Origin: Serinus canaria | Lineage: Eukaryota > Chordata > Aves > Passeriformes > Fringillidae | Length of the DNA stretch: 64,000 nt | Assembly: GCF_022539315.1 (NCBI RefSeq) | Contig: NC_066316.1 | Span: 51,957,994-52,021,993 of the forward strand | Reading direction: 5' to 3' | Shown here: positions 1 to 12,800 of the stretch, piece after piece | Position numbering within the stretch: position 1 is the stretch's first letter | How the letters are laid out: every line of letters starts with the position of its first letter | The notes under the pieces: model-generated | The model's database searches: none | What the model was told of the DNA's origin: nothing | The model's input: only the letters and a program-made list of their open reading frames with translations | Made by a program: the position numbers and the translations under genes

Positions 1-3000
1 ACAGACTGCTGTAAGACTGCTGCTACTTCTTCTCCAGTAGCAGTGAGTCCAAGAAGCGCAGAGCATCTGCCAGCATTGAAAGAAGAGCACATCTAAAACC
101 ACAGCTCCAAGCTGTCAAAATACTGCTTGTTGCAGGAACTTCATCTATGCTAAAATTCTGCTAGAGCAGTCCAGATAATAACAGCAATAACAAACAACAA
201 AGAAAAAGTTATAGGCCTGCTAATATAAATGGGGCAGCATTGCTCACAGATATTTTTAAGTCCCAGTGGTGTTGATCCACCCATAAGCAGGTCTGGATTT
301 ATAGAAAAGGAAAGAGTAAGCGGATGACTACCCCACAGGAAGTTTCTATTTAAAAAAGTGTCTGCCTTGACTGAAAATCAAGATAACACCTCTAAAATTC
401 CCACCTGTCAAACACATTCTGTTTCCTCCTTGGTTTTCTTTTTCTTTCTACAGTGAACTGAACTACTCTATTTTTTTTTTTTTCTGTGATTTTCAGCTAA
501 AGTAGATATGGAAGGAACTGTGGACAAGCACTGAGGGCATTAAGCCTACAAGAGACTTAGCCTTTGTCCCCCTTGAGAAATCAATACAATGCCAGCTTGA
601 GTGGACTCTGAATCCAGGTTTTAATTAGACAGAAGGTGAAATCAGTGAAACCTACCTCTTGCTCAAAAGTTATTCTTTCCTTAGTATCCCACTGTTCTCC
701 AGAAAAAATGCTCTTCTGACCTGTTGGTCGCCTGTTGGTCACCACTTATGCAGGCACAGAATCCAAACTCTCTGTCTCAGTGTGTCCTCACATCTGCATG
801 TTGTCTACCTCTCCATCGAGAGCCTCCAATAAAAACTTCCTATAATAGAATTCTCCTGACTCACAGGTAGGGGGGGAGGGAAGCTGACCTCGCTGCAGCA
901 TCAAGAGCCTCTGACGCATTTTGGGAGGCTGTGGTTTCAGGTCTGAAAGAATTCAGCCTTGTTTTCAATGAGGTTTCATACAATTAACTTCCAAAATATC
1001 ACCCTATAGCTCCATGTCCATTTGAAACTTGATATTGTTTAGTGGTTCAACTGAGCACTATTCAGGGCTTTAGGCGTGCGCTTGGCGAATTAGCAGTACT
1101 CACCAGCAGAAGAGAGTTTCTCAGAAACGCAGCCACCCAGGCTCCTGACTGGCTCCACCTCTTGTCCACCCACTCCCAGTTTCAGACATTTCACATTCCA
1201 AAACTGGAAGTGTCTATGCAACGTAAGGTCAGATCATTGCACAACATGCTCTTTGCCTTCTAAGAGCCACTGCATCTTCAAAAGTACATCTACTCTAACA
1301 GCAAGAGAGCTGTTTACAGCGAATTTCTATCTGAGTGGGAGTATTTTCTCCATGAATCTTATAACAAGGACATGACGTGTAAGACTCTTCCCTACATTTG
1401 GTAAAATTGTTACTGAGATGGCATTTATTCAATACTTCCACATCAGCATGCCTTCCCCTTTAAGCTGCCTTTTGAGAAATTGGGAATTCATTTTTACACT
1501 TCCTTAAAGTATTTCTGTGCTGGATAATTTTAGGACACATTAAACAGAACAATTTCTGCCTATCTTATATTTAGAACCAAGGCCTTTGCAATGCAACCGT
1601 GAAATACAACTGATTGTCACAAATGTAGGTTTTGCCAATTGTTTGTTTTCCTGCCAAACAGTGTGAATAATTGCTGTGATCATTCCTTCAGTTAGTCTTC
1701 AAATTCTAACAGGTGAATGAAAACTCCAGTTTCAATTATACTTGAAGGAAACCTTCCTTTTTAGTATAGGGGACTGCAAGTGAGGCAGACTTTATTGTTT
1801 TTCCAAAAGAACAACACACAGGTGGAAATGATGGCAATATATTGTGTTCTTTGAAATTGTGTTCAGTTTTCAGCACTATTAAGTCTTTGCTGTTAGCACA
1901 GAAGGCCTATTTGGTGTTTCCTTGAATGCCAGCAACTTATGCTGGTACCACCCAAAGGCGACTTTTGACATATTTAAATAAAGAATTAATGACCAGTCCT
2001 TATGTGTCCCTTCCTCCTTCTATTCAGATAGGTTACCTTTGTCTTCAGTACCACAGGGGAAGCTAAGCAGTGGGGAAGCAGAAGGGTTTGGGGCTGGGAG
2101 GGTTCCCAGCACCACCTGGTAAGAATGGGGATGCTGGAAGGATAAATGACTCAGGCAGCTCTCAAAAACCCTTCCTGATTTCACAGTCAAACAAGTTATC
2201 CATAAGCTGTTGTTCCTACCCTCCCAGAAGGAAGAAGGTTCAGATCCAACAGTCAGCATTCAGAAACCTAATTCAGGCTACCCAGCAAAAATTATGAGGG
2301 TCTAAACAAACCAGTGACAGAGTAAGGAACTCAAGAGAATCCTATGAAAGGGGCAGAAAAAGGGACAGAGACGGATGCTTTAGATGTGTGACAGCACCAT
2401 GCTTTCCTGCAGGTAAAGGTAGCCCACGATTTCACTCCAAGTGGTTCATTTGGAAGATATGATTGAGAGTCAATTGCCCTTCATCCTTCATAGGAAGAGA
2501 TACCCAAAATGGATCTAATGGCTTAAAGTTACTTAGCTCCTGTTCAGTCTGTGAGCAAGTAAAAGCTTAGACTGTAATATTTAACCACAGCTCCCATGCC
2601 TTTCTGAGAAGCCCAGGGGAGGCTGCCTAAAGGAAAATCAGACATCAGCCATGCTGCTTCCTGTGTGCACCAGGTGAAAAAATCTGCACCTGCTTTCAGG
2701 CTCATGTAGACAGCAAGCTTCCTCCAGTGCGGTGGCTGTCACACAGAGCACTTTCTGGTACAGCCCATTTCCTCCTGGGGGACATTTCCCTTGGGGACAA
2801 CAGGGGCTAGTACTCTGTGTGTGCCACCAGTCCCGATTACCAAAACTGCCAGCTGGCTGCCATGCAATATAACCAAAGTTTTAGTGCTGTGACTAGAACT
2901 TGCTCCATGTGTCAGTGAGAACAGAATGAAGAATGGAGGAGAGACAGCCAGACAAAGAAAATGATTCACAGAAATTTGGAGACACAGTGCCATAAGAGAA

Positions 3001-6000
3001 CCCAGCGCCTACTACAAATATTGGTACTACTCAAACTGCTAGTTTAAAAAGTAAAAGTGGTATTCATTCTTTTTTAACATTCATCCATAAGAGGTCACTG
3101 TGTGATACGATGAACACCTTGGTGTCAGCAGCATTCTTCTCCCTCCCCATATGCTCAGCACCAGGTGCCAGTCACCTCCAGTAATGTCTCAGCCATTACC
3201 CAGCTGCCCTCAGTGGGGCCTACCAGGGAAGGAATTAAGACAAGTGGAAGTCCTTAATCTTGATTGTGTGATCTTTGTCAATTTTACAATCACCTAAACA
3301 TACTTTTTATTCCCCATTAATCTCAAATGGAGTCCAAGAGTTTTAGAACCCCCACAGACATGTTAAATAACCAGTATAATATACTCAAAATTTTGGGAAA
3401 CTGAGTTTAAACAGCAAGATATAGGCCCACAAATGAATGAGGCTCCTCTGGTTTCCCAGGGTTTGGGGCCTCTATTTTAGACTTTGTTTCACTTTGACGT
3501 TGTTTTTTTCAGTTGTGAGTAGACTTTTTCACACAAGCGACTGCAACCCAGTGTGGGACACGAAGACTGTCAAGGTGATCTGCCCACAGGAACTTCTTAA
3601 GCACAAAATTTTTGTACTGCCATTCATAATGAGATGAGAAACACAACAGGCAACTTAACGGCAACTGAAACCATTTTAGCTCAGATCAGCTAAACAAAGG
3701 TCTTCTTCATGGAGTAAAGTGACTTAAAGGGAAGTATTTAATTCGGAGATTTCCATGGGAAAACAAAAAAATAAAAATAGCAATATGGAAATTTTCCAGT
3801 GGAAAACTTGTTCTTGTGGAAATTCCGCTTTCAATTGACAAATTGTTTTTATGGGAAATTCCTAAGCAGCTGTAGGCACAGCTCTCATGCTGAGAAGTTT
3901 AAAAGCAGCTCATGTTTGACCCAGCACCCTCAGATTTCCCACATCAGATAAACTGCAAAAGCAAAGCCCTCATTTTTCCCTTACTCCCGAGCACACCCTG
4001 CAGCACTCAAGCAGTGTCACTGAAGGCATGAGAGCATACTCACTGCCGTGGCAGCATGCAGGTGGTTACAGATAGGGTGCTTGCAGCACTAACCTCTTAA
4101 TGTCCCAAATCAAGACTAACTAGAGGCTCTTATAGGGGCTGTCTTTAATGCTCTGATAACTCTGATACTGGTAAAACTGCCACTGACTCCAGCAACAGGA
4201 TTACCTGCACTAAGGATTGCAGGCTTGGGAGAATCTAAAATGAAGCTTCTCACAGTGGACTCCATCAGGGAGAGAGAAGTTGGTGCTGACTTTTGTGTGC
4301 TTATGCGAACGGTCACAAATCATGGATACAAGTCTGTCATTATTAACTGTTTTACACTGGCTTAAACCTCTCAAAAAGAACTATACGCCCTACAGCAACC
4401 ATTACAGAGAGCAAGACAAACATTTTTAGCAAGCTTGCTAAGGGTCTTCTAAATTTGCAGTGGAGCATTGAGTAAGTGTCACCTTTACAGAATGATATTA
4501 GGAAAGCATAAACCATTCATTATAATGCATCTTCTATCCACCACTTTAGCATGAATCATCACACCGTGTAAACAGGCTAGAAATCAGGTAGAAATTATGG
4601 TAGGGCTCAAAAGTATCTCAGAAAGTCAGAGGAAGAAAAAAGCTACTACAGGAGGCAGGCATGTACAAAACCTCACAGTCCAGAAAGGTACTAGAAAGGA
4701 ACTGAGCACCTAAATCATTCACCCAAACATTTGCAGTGATTTACAGTGTTTCTGTACCAGACCTGGACATTTCACACTAATGCATTTTTCACACAAAACA
4801 CAATTTAGAATCTTTTGAGTAAAAAAGTTAATTCTACTGGCTGTATGGGACTGGTCCTTGTAATTTGTTCTCAAGAGTGAAACTCTTTCCCAATCACCTT
4901 CTGCCCCATACAGCCTATTCAAGTGCAGAGAGGATCCAGCACACACCAAACTGAGTTGGGCTGGAAGAGTTCAAGCACAGCTGAGCTGTGGCATCAGGAA
5001 TCCCAAGGTGCCATTGGAGAAGGCTTTTGGCAGCTGGCTGCCTGCCAGGGGCTGCGGGCTACAAGGTGAAGGAGTGGGCAAAGGCCACTGCTCAGCTGCT
5101 ACAGTGACCTTCAGCTATGCTGATCTGCCACAGGAATGCACCCTCTGGCCATGCTCGTGTTTCCACATGCTTTCTTGGCTACCTGCAACACCGCATACAC
5201 ACGCATTACACCGAGCTGGCACGCACAGCCCATGTCTGTACTGCACACAGGCCAGTGAGTTCCCCTCCAGCTGCACTGCTGCTCTGCACCCATGCAGCAC
5301 AGCAACCAGATGTGCTCACCAAGGCCCGCTGGTGAGCTGCATGCATGGTGAGCATGCAAGGCCTGCTGCATGGCTATGACAACCAGACATGCCGAGGCTG
5401 AATTGCAAGTAACTTGAATTTCAGTGATGGGCAAAAAAAATCCTGTGTCTCTCCACCTGAGAGAATTAGTCTTTTCTGATGTCACAGTAATAAAATTGCA
5501 ATGAAAGCCTTATTAATGCAAGCTTTGTTACTGAAGAGACAAGAAGGGCATTTATTTTCAGAGCCAGACACTCGAAGGAATACCCCACATGGTAGATAGC
5601 GTAAGTATCCTGTATTTCCAGCATGTAACAGAGCTACTTCTACTACACTGAAGCACATGTGATAAGAGAAGAGGGCCCGGGCCCTTCTCCATATTCTCTG
5701 CATACCTGTTACTATCACACAGCTGCTCTCAAGTCTACAGTTTCCTGTGCAGTACAAACTGCATACCACTTCCCCTACGGAAAAAAAAGGCCTTGCTTGT
5801 TCTTAATTGACGATGGAAATACTGTCATATTTTCCACTAGCCAAGCTCGAAACCATTACTGAACAAACCTTCATTAATTTTTCCACAACATTTTGCAGAA
5901 ATGTCAGGAAACAGCTGCACCAGAATGATTAACTGTCCTTATCACTACGGCTTCATTGGCCAACTTCAAACTATATAGGTTTTCTTCTCTCAAATTCTAC

Positions 6001-7323
6001 ATTTAGTGGTATTTCTTACTATTCTTCAGTTGACTGTTTCAGTACAGCACTTTCCCTTCAAAAGTATCTGATTGCACAGGTTCAGTGGCAGACAGACATT
6101 TTAGGACCAGTGGAAGAATTTGTACAGTTTGGAGCGGCATACTTCTAGGAAAAGATTGCTTCCTGCAGATTGCTCAGCTGTGTCTTTCTTGGATCAAATT
6201 CAATGAAATTCACAACTTGCAGTCAGATTGTATTTGCCAGTCAGGCTGAATTCATTACACTGACATAAACTTCTCTTGCTGCATTTTCTCATTCCTGTCT
6301 TTTCCTGTCCTCCTCTTTTCCTTGTCCCTTCTCTCTCCCCACACTCTCTTTCTCACCTCTTCTTCGAGCTATACCATGTGTCAAAACTCATCATACAATG
6401 CCCTGTACATTTTCTGGCAAAAACAAGTGGAACAGTACACAACACCATCCCAAACATGCAAACGCTGAGATGCTAGAAGGCTTAGTACCAAATCAAAGTG
6501 CAGCCATCTGGAGGTAACTGCTAGTGTGGATCTGAGCTTCCCAAGTGTTTGAAACTTTGAAGTCTCAGAACTTTTTAGCAAAGTGTCAGGGAGCAAGAGA
6601 CTCCACTCACATGGATTTGCACAGGATGCTGGATTGTGGTTTTTCAAAAATGTAAATTCTTCAAATTTTGTTTAGAACACAGCCAGGTTCATAGGATTAC
6701 TTTTAAAGACTGACATTTCAGTATAGCATCCTGCTTATATTTTGAAATTACTTAGGGTTACTACAGAATGGTATGTAACAACAGTTCTGCACATATGTCA
6801 CTGGCAGATTTAAAATTGCAGTTGTTCCCTCCATGTTTTATTGAAGCTGCAAGCCTCAAATCTATAACCTTAAGATATGTTTAGACAGAGGGAAATACAG
6901 AAGCAAATGGGTATATACACATCTTAGAAGTTAAATAAAATTAATGCCATCAATTGGGGGGTTCAGTGACTCAAGTGTTCATGCTGTTATGACCCCCTAC
7001 CCCCTAGCAAAAAGTAGGGTACTTGCAGGATTATAAAGAAATGAAACATAGAAGTTTATCTAGGTCTTATAAAGAATGCATTTGCATGTCTTGCTTTTTA
7101 AAAGTATCTCTCTCACAGCAGTGTGCATTGCAGCACAACATCCCCACACAGCTCTGCTCAGGGAGAGCTAGCCACTGATGCCCTCACCCCGTGCTGGGTT
7201 AACTCCTGAGCTCCTGCATGGCCTTCAGCAGGTATATGGACACCTGGGAGCCGCTGGGCCAGGATGCCTAACACAGAATGCTGGCCTTGTTATTTAATTG
7301 GTGCAGTGCTGGCTACGGGGAGG
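1..7323. other. AT-rich unique non-coding stretch, no gene seen
   Basis: No open frame here is both long and protein-like; the longest are about 125 codons near 5.0-5.5 kb on both strands of the same DNA, as chance frames tend to be. Visible structure: a T13 run at 471-483 leading into an acceptor-like TTTTCAG at about 491-497; a direct repeat of CCTGTTGGTC at 720-729 and 731-740; a combined AG/GT splice-like site at 2411-2418; and a pyrimidine-rich tract at about 6284-6364. About 7.1-7.32 kb is richer in GC than its surroundings and ends in the A42 tract. The stretch is probably intergenic or intronic. Confidence 0.6.
6284..6364 (+). repeat. Polypyrimidine tract
   Basis: About 80 bases are almost all C and T with few purine interruptions, running from CATTTTCTCATTCC to CTCACCTCTTCTTC. 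Such tracts can act as polypyrimidine tracts for splicing or form triplex DNA under strain. No AG acceptor with a convincing exon follows, so it is listed only as a compositional feature. Confidence 0.6.

Positions 7324-7365
<42 letters not shown>
7324..7365 (+). repeat. Uninterrupted A42 homopolymer
   Basis: Forty-two consecutive adenines follow CTACGGGGAGG and lead straight into GCAGCAGCAGC. It is by far the longest homopolymer in the window; the next longest are 17 bases. The 200 bases before it are richer in GC than their neighbours, which would fit the 3' end of a reverse-transcribed insertion. I could not identify a source transcript or convincing target-site duplications. A microsatellite expansion, or an assembly-length artefact, is equally possible. 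Confidence 0.9.
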
Positions 7366-7366
<1 letters not shown>

Positions 7367-7589
7367 CAGCAGCAGCTATGTTTTTAAATTACTCTACCAA
7401 GATATCTGCTTAGATGGCAGAAATTGCACTACGCTATATTCTGCTTAAAATACGCATGAATATATATGGGTTCTATTTACGAAATATGAAATACTGCCAA
7501 AAATACGCAGGTTCTTTAAGGATTCGGTTTTATAATATGCAACCAAATTTCTCCTTCACAATATCCTTATCTGTCTCTGCTCTAGCTGG

Positions 7590-8100
7590 AAAGCAGCAGC
7601 TCGCGGTGCCAGAGCGTTTCAAGGACCGTGTCCTTCCAGCCGGCGGGATGTCAGCGCACTGCCGGCTGCGGCGGCACGGGCCACATGTTGTGTGGGGGGG
7701 CAGGGAATGAAGCTGTTAGATTTCATTAAGCAAGCGCTGATTTGTATGGCTCTGGGGGTTGGTTCCGGTTTTTTGGGGGTGGGGACGCTCTGCAATGAAG
7801 ACAAACGCCGCCCCGTCGCCGGCGGCGGGCTGCGAAGGGTGGCGGAGCTGCCCGCGGCCGGGGCCGGGCCTTGTCCTGCCGCAGCCCGGCCGCCCCCGCC
7901 GGGCCCCGCGCCCGCGGCCTCGCCAGCGCGGCCTGCCGTGCCCGGCAGCTGTGAGGGTGGAGAGCGCACTGCCCATTTCTGCCTCCTCCGGACCTTCTCG
8001 TGTCCCATCCCCCCCACCCCGGCACAGGCTGTCAGGGAACTGACGTACGGATTATGCTGTCCAGCCGCCCTGCTCGGCCCCCTCCGGACGGGAAAGAAGA
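7590..8100. promoter_or_regulatory. CpG island 1 (orphan; candidate promoter)
   Basis: I count about 50 CpG dinucleotides in 7561-8100, with the densest part at 7801-7980 (about 28 in 180 bases), in a window where CpG is otherwise scarce. The core is built of CCGGCGGCGGG-type and CCCGCGGCC-type GC boxes. In vertebrates, unmethylated CpG islands of this kind usually mark promoters. Open frames of 85-145 codons cross the island on both strands, but they consist of Pro, Ala, Gly and Arg, as expected from GC-rich DNA without stops. On the plus strand an ATG at 7707 opens a frame that begins with a hydrophobic stretch (MKLLDFIKQALICMALG). No convincing donor site, family or conserved domain was found, so direction and target gene are unknown. 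Confidence 0.7.
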
Positions 8101-8119
8101 AATGTGTTTTGTCCCTCTC

Positions 8120-9823
8120 TGGATACTAGCGGGACCAGAAGCAGGTGCTCTCACTTATCCGAGTTTACACATCTTGAGCTTAAACCTACAGGAGGATTCA
8201 GCCTCCCTCTATTCACACAGTCAGCAAAGAGCAGCAGGATCTAGGGGCAATGTCACAACAAAAAGAGAGACCTTGAACTTGCTTCACCCTTTGCATAGTC
8301 ATTTCTATTTGGGCAAAGTGGATAACAGCTCCTTTAGCACCAGCGTAGTGGTATTTTATGCTCGCTTGGCATTCACTTTACCCAGGTATAAATAGCAAAA
8401 GGTTTCAGGCAGTAGAGAATCAGGACCAGTATCTTCAAAGGATTCCTAGCCAAAATAAAGCAGCTAGTCCTCCACATCACAGTTTGCAATCTTGTTCAGC
8501 TGCAGGAAACATTCCCTGAAGGATGCCTGAGACTGCTGGTTTGGCAGCATTGCATGCTCTGGTCCCTGGAGAAAATGTGCCTTTCTACCACCCCGTGCCT
8601 CGAGGTGGAATCGGACTGCAAGCTTTCACCTGTAAAGTAGGCAGTAATAGGATTCCATTTCTTCATGGGAAAGCTCACACAGTGTATTTACCACCCTACC
8701 AGTATTAAGTGCTTGCCTTAATATCCTTAGCACACGAGGTAGTGGTACATATCATCATAGTTACAATAACTAAGCCGGTTTGAGCTATGTTAATTGAGAG
8801 CCTTTATTCTAAAATGTAATTGTTCCAAACAAAAAGTGAAGTGTGCTCTTATTCGGCTGACACATTACCGGGGAGAGTTCTCAGTGTACAAGAGCCACAG
8901 CAAAAAGGGCCCCATGCACACAAGTGCCATTAAGTTACATGCTAACAAAACCTGAAAGCTGTATGCTAAAACCCCATTTCTGAGCATGGCCACCATATTC
9001 TTGTGTGCCAAAGTTCTCTGTTTTCCACTTAAATCCTGCCTGGTGAGTCAGGACATGGCTAGGTTTCCATACTCCATCAGTGTTCCATTACTCCTCCTTA
9101 TAAATTTCACACGCTGTTAATGCTTTCCAAACTGGCAACACAGCTCAGGGGTGCATGAGGACAGTTTATTTTCCTGCTGAACTTTAAACAGAAATTCCAC
9201 AGGACCTCTGGCAGGGGGTAACAGCCCTGCTGACAGCCATCAGTTCACACCCTCTCACCCACCCAATTCTGATCCCGGCTGCGCAGAAACATCTCGGCTG
9301 CTCTCAGAGACTGCAGGGGGGAAAGAGAGCAACGCAGATACGCATGACTCCCATTGCAGGGACCTTCAGAGGGATCCATAAGAAGAGATCTCCCATATAG
9401 CACCATCTTGGACTGCAGAATATTTGGGATCAGTTGCAGGGTTGAGCAAAGGTTAAAGGGATTGCCCTTCTCAATTTAACCCCTTCTTTCACTGAATTCA
9501 TATATAGAATGAAACATAGGCGCAACACTATTTACATAATCCTGAAAAATCTGGTGGGGTTTTCTCAGAATATGTTCTGTATTTTCTTTGAACACCTTCT
9601 CCTGTGCTCATGATATCATGTGAGAGAATCTTCAGGGTCTTCCTTATACGCCTAGCTTCTATGGCTGAAGATAAATATTGGATAATTAAAAAAAAAAAGA
9701 AACTCAATGACAGAGATCAAACTTTCCTTAACCTTTCACTCTTTCAAGCTTGTGTTATCAAACTCTAAGGGCTAACAATTATTTGATCATCAAGGATGTG
9801 CCTGCACAGAGAAGATGAGAGAA
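8120..9823. other. Unique non-coding stretch downstream of CpG island 1
   Basis: Nothing here is recognisably coding. A clean TATAAATAG motif lies at 8385-8393, directly after CCCAG, so the same bases also read as a donor-like CAG/GTATAA. A CTG/GTGAGT donor-like site is present at about 9039-9047. Neither is paired with a credible exon or transcription start. Confidence 0.5.
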
Positions 9824-9893
9824 GATGAGCTTCTCAGTGCTTCAGGTCTCCTATAGCAGATGAGCTTCTCAGTGCTTCAGGTCTCCTATAGCA
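9824..9893. repeat. Perfect 35-bp tandem duplication
   Basis: Two identical 35-base units lie head to tail: unit 1 at 9824-9858 and unit 2 at 9859-9893. Each begins GATGAGCTTCTCAGTG and ends TCCTATAGCA. Immediately upstream, GAGAAGATGA is itself partly repeated (AGAGAAGATG then AGAGAAGATG), so the duplication probably arose by slippage at this short repeat. The lack of any difference between the copies suggests a recent event. Confidence 0.95.
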
Positions 9894-12800
9894 AGAAAAG
9901 TAACTTTGTGTACTGCACACAGGCACAGTTTTTGAGACTGTGAATATGAAAACTGACCATCTTAGGACTACCAACCCTAATAAACATGGTGCTGCAATCA
10001 GCAGCTGAAAATGGACCTTTTCTTGACAAGATAAATTGTCTTCTGAACTATCTGATGCCGCAGTAAGACCTCTGTTGGGGATTCACTAACTTTAAGCTTG
10101 GGTGTTATTGCATACAACAACATTAGCACTTTTATAACTGCAGTTTCTACATGCCCAAGTGTTCAAGACCTAGAGGAAAAATGAAACCTTGAACAGTACT
10201 GTCCGTCGTGCACTTGAAATGGCAAGATTGTCAAGCATAAATCACCAATGTATATTTTAGGACAAAGTAAATAAAAAAACCCAGACATTTCAGACATAAA
10301 AACCTCACCCACCATATCTTCTTGTATTTTTACAAGCACACTTTTCTGCTTGTTTAGTTCAAGAAGTGGAGTCCCTGGATATTTGATACAAGAATTGCAT
10401 AGGAGAAGGGAAAGTGGAAAACCAAGTATGTGGACAAAGCAAAAGACATCACTTCCAAATTAACAAAAACCTGCACCTAAACAGACATGTCTCTAATTTT
10501 GGCAAAAGCTGGCTTCAGTTGTAACAAAAGGACATATAATGAGGAGTTAAATGTAGGTGACTTCCACATGAAGCCTTTTCAGAATTAAAAACTGTGCTTT
10601 CAGACCCACTCCCTCCTCTCTGCAAAACCACCTTTCCTTCGCTCTCCTACCTGGCTGCTCCCATCAAAGGTGCAAGTGAGTAATGGTTCCAGTCAAAGCA
10701 ATTTGGTTCACCACTCCAGCAAATGTGGCTGTTTTCTCTCTCTTCCACCTATTTGGAAAACAAATATTAAAGATTTTTAAAGACTGTGATCAATTCAGCC
10801 TGCTGTTTGATTTTATAACCTGACTGCCTTTATGGTGTTGGCTACATCAATACATGTAAGAACTTCAGAGATTGTCACAGTCCTTGCTGCCTTCAGAGCA
10901 ATGTGGCACCAGCAACCAGTAGCTCTCCTCTGGTTTCCAACTTTGCTGTAGGCTAGAATACACATCAACTAATGCATGTCAAAGTGAAAACAATAGACAC
11001 ACAAGGCCAGTAGGTGCATACAATGACGTATTTTCAAACATGATATATACAAAAAGCAGGTTAAGCACAAACCATGAATTGTCTTTGTAGTATCTTTACA
11101 TTTAGGCCTTGTCATTCCAAGTGTTCTGCCTAATTTCTGTCCAATTTTGAAAACATCATGCCCAAATCCTAACTTAAGAGCACATAATTTTTAATTAAAT
11201 GCAAATACTTTCCTGTTATTGAAGCAGATCAATGTGATTATCTTTCAACCTGCTTCTTTCCTATTTAGCACTGTGCTTTAAAAGTGAGATCACCTCTAGG
11301 AATTCCCTTTTCCATATGATGCTAGTATGTTTTAGAAAGTAAATTATTAGCATACACTGTGAAAAACAGTCATAATCCTTACATTTCTCCTTTCATGTGA
11401 CAGCACTCTGGGAAAGACCACAAAGAAAGCACTTTCTGCATACAAAAGACCTGCTGTAGGCATGTGTGCAGGAGTGTATGTGCATCCAAGGCACAGAGCA
11501 CCAGGAGATATGTTCATTAATGTGTTAGACACGTTAGACAGCCACAGGCTGCTTTGCTTACACCTTGCAGGGTGTGGGTTATTGAATACCCCTAACTGGG
11601 GCATACAGACAAGGCACCAGGAACTGGAGACTCAGATCTAATTTGTACACAGCAGAGCTGACTGAAATGCCCACCTTGTTAATACTCAGGCAACAAACCT
11701 TCAGTGATCTTGTATTCAGTGAACAATGTACTCCAACGGGCCTGGTGTTCTGATTTTGCAAAGACTGGTGTGAACAACCACAGCATGCATTTTGCTCAAG
11801 GCACTTTCTTTCAGGCTTCCCTGCATCCCTGAATACCCACACGTGAGATCCCAGGCGATGTGATGGGTAGGCAACAAGTGTGAGCGTCCCAGATGGATGT
11901 GCTTCTGCACAGGGCAGCACCCCAGGGATGCACAGGGTCCCAGCAAGAAGTGCAGCTCTTGTCACCCCTTCTCCTGCTCTTTTGCCCTGGCTGTGTCACT
12001 GGGCTCTGGCTGGCTACAGTCTCTGGTGATCAAGTCACCACAGCACATGCTCAAGGCCTTACACGTCATGGTAGAGGAGCATGTCAGAGGATTTGGACAG
12101 GAAAATCTCAAACTCAGCCCACCTAACTTGCAGATTTGTGCTCGTGGCCTGACCATACCATACCCTGAAGCCAAAGCAAACTTCCCTCTGCTTCCAGCAG
12201 GGAACCTATCCTCTATGGGGTGGGCAACACATGGTGCTTCCACTCCTAGCAGAGCACAGATGTGAACCAGTGCAAACAGGGTGCCAAAAGCTGAAAAGTA
12301 AAGCAGGCCTGGAACTGGCTGGCAATAAAATGGACATGCTTATGTTGTTTTTCCCTGCAATGTTTGCTACCAGCAACCAAAACAAATAGTAAATGATAAT
12401 GTGTTATTGACCAGCAATATCAACAGCAGTCTATACAGGCATCTGAGTATATAAAATAACACATGCTCTGGCTGTAGCCCCTGGCACTTTATCACACCAA
12501 TCTACAGCTTTCTAGGAAATGATCTGGGTGTGAAGCCAGGAACCACTTTTGAACCTTTGAACAGACAGGGCCTAATATGGTTTTAATCTGTTGGGGAAAC
12601 CTTGGCACTACTCAAGGGCAAAACTCTGTACTTAGCAGGGCCAGCACTTCAATCGCTATTTTACAATTGACCTGAAAAGTGTCCCAGGCAAAAAAAGCAA
12701 AGTAAAGCAATAAAGAAGTCATGAGTCCTTATTCTCCCATCCTTAACTAGGATCTAGGAGTAGTCTGGATTGTAGTCTCCTCCCCCCGGTGTGGCATGGA

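Noticed and set aside
5008..5485. Pair of roughly 124-codon frames on opposite strands
   Set aside because: Cys/His/Ala-rich composition from CA/TG-biased DNA; no recognisable family.
7619..8129. Open frames of 85-145 codons on both strands of CpG island 1
   Set aside because: Pro/Ala/Gly/Arg-rich shadows of stop-poor GC-rich DNA with no domain. Some begin at non-ATG codons.
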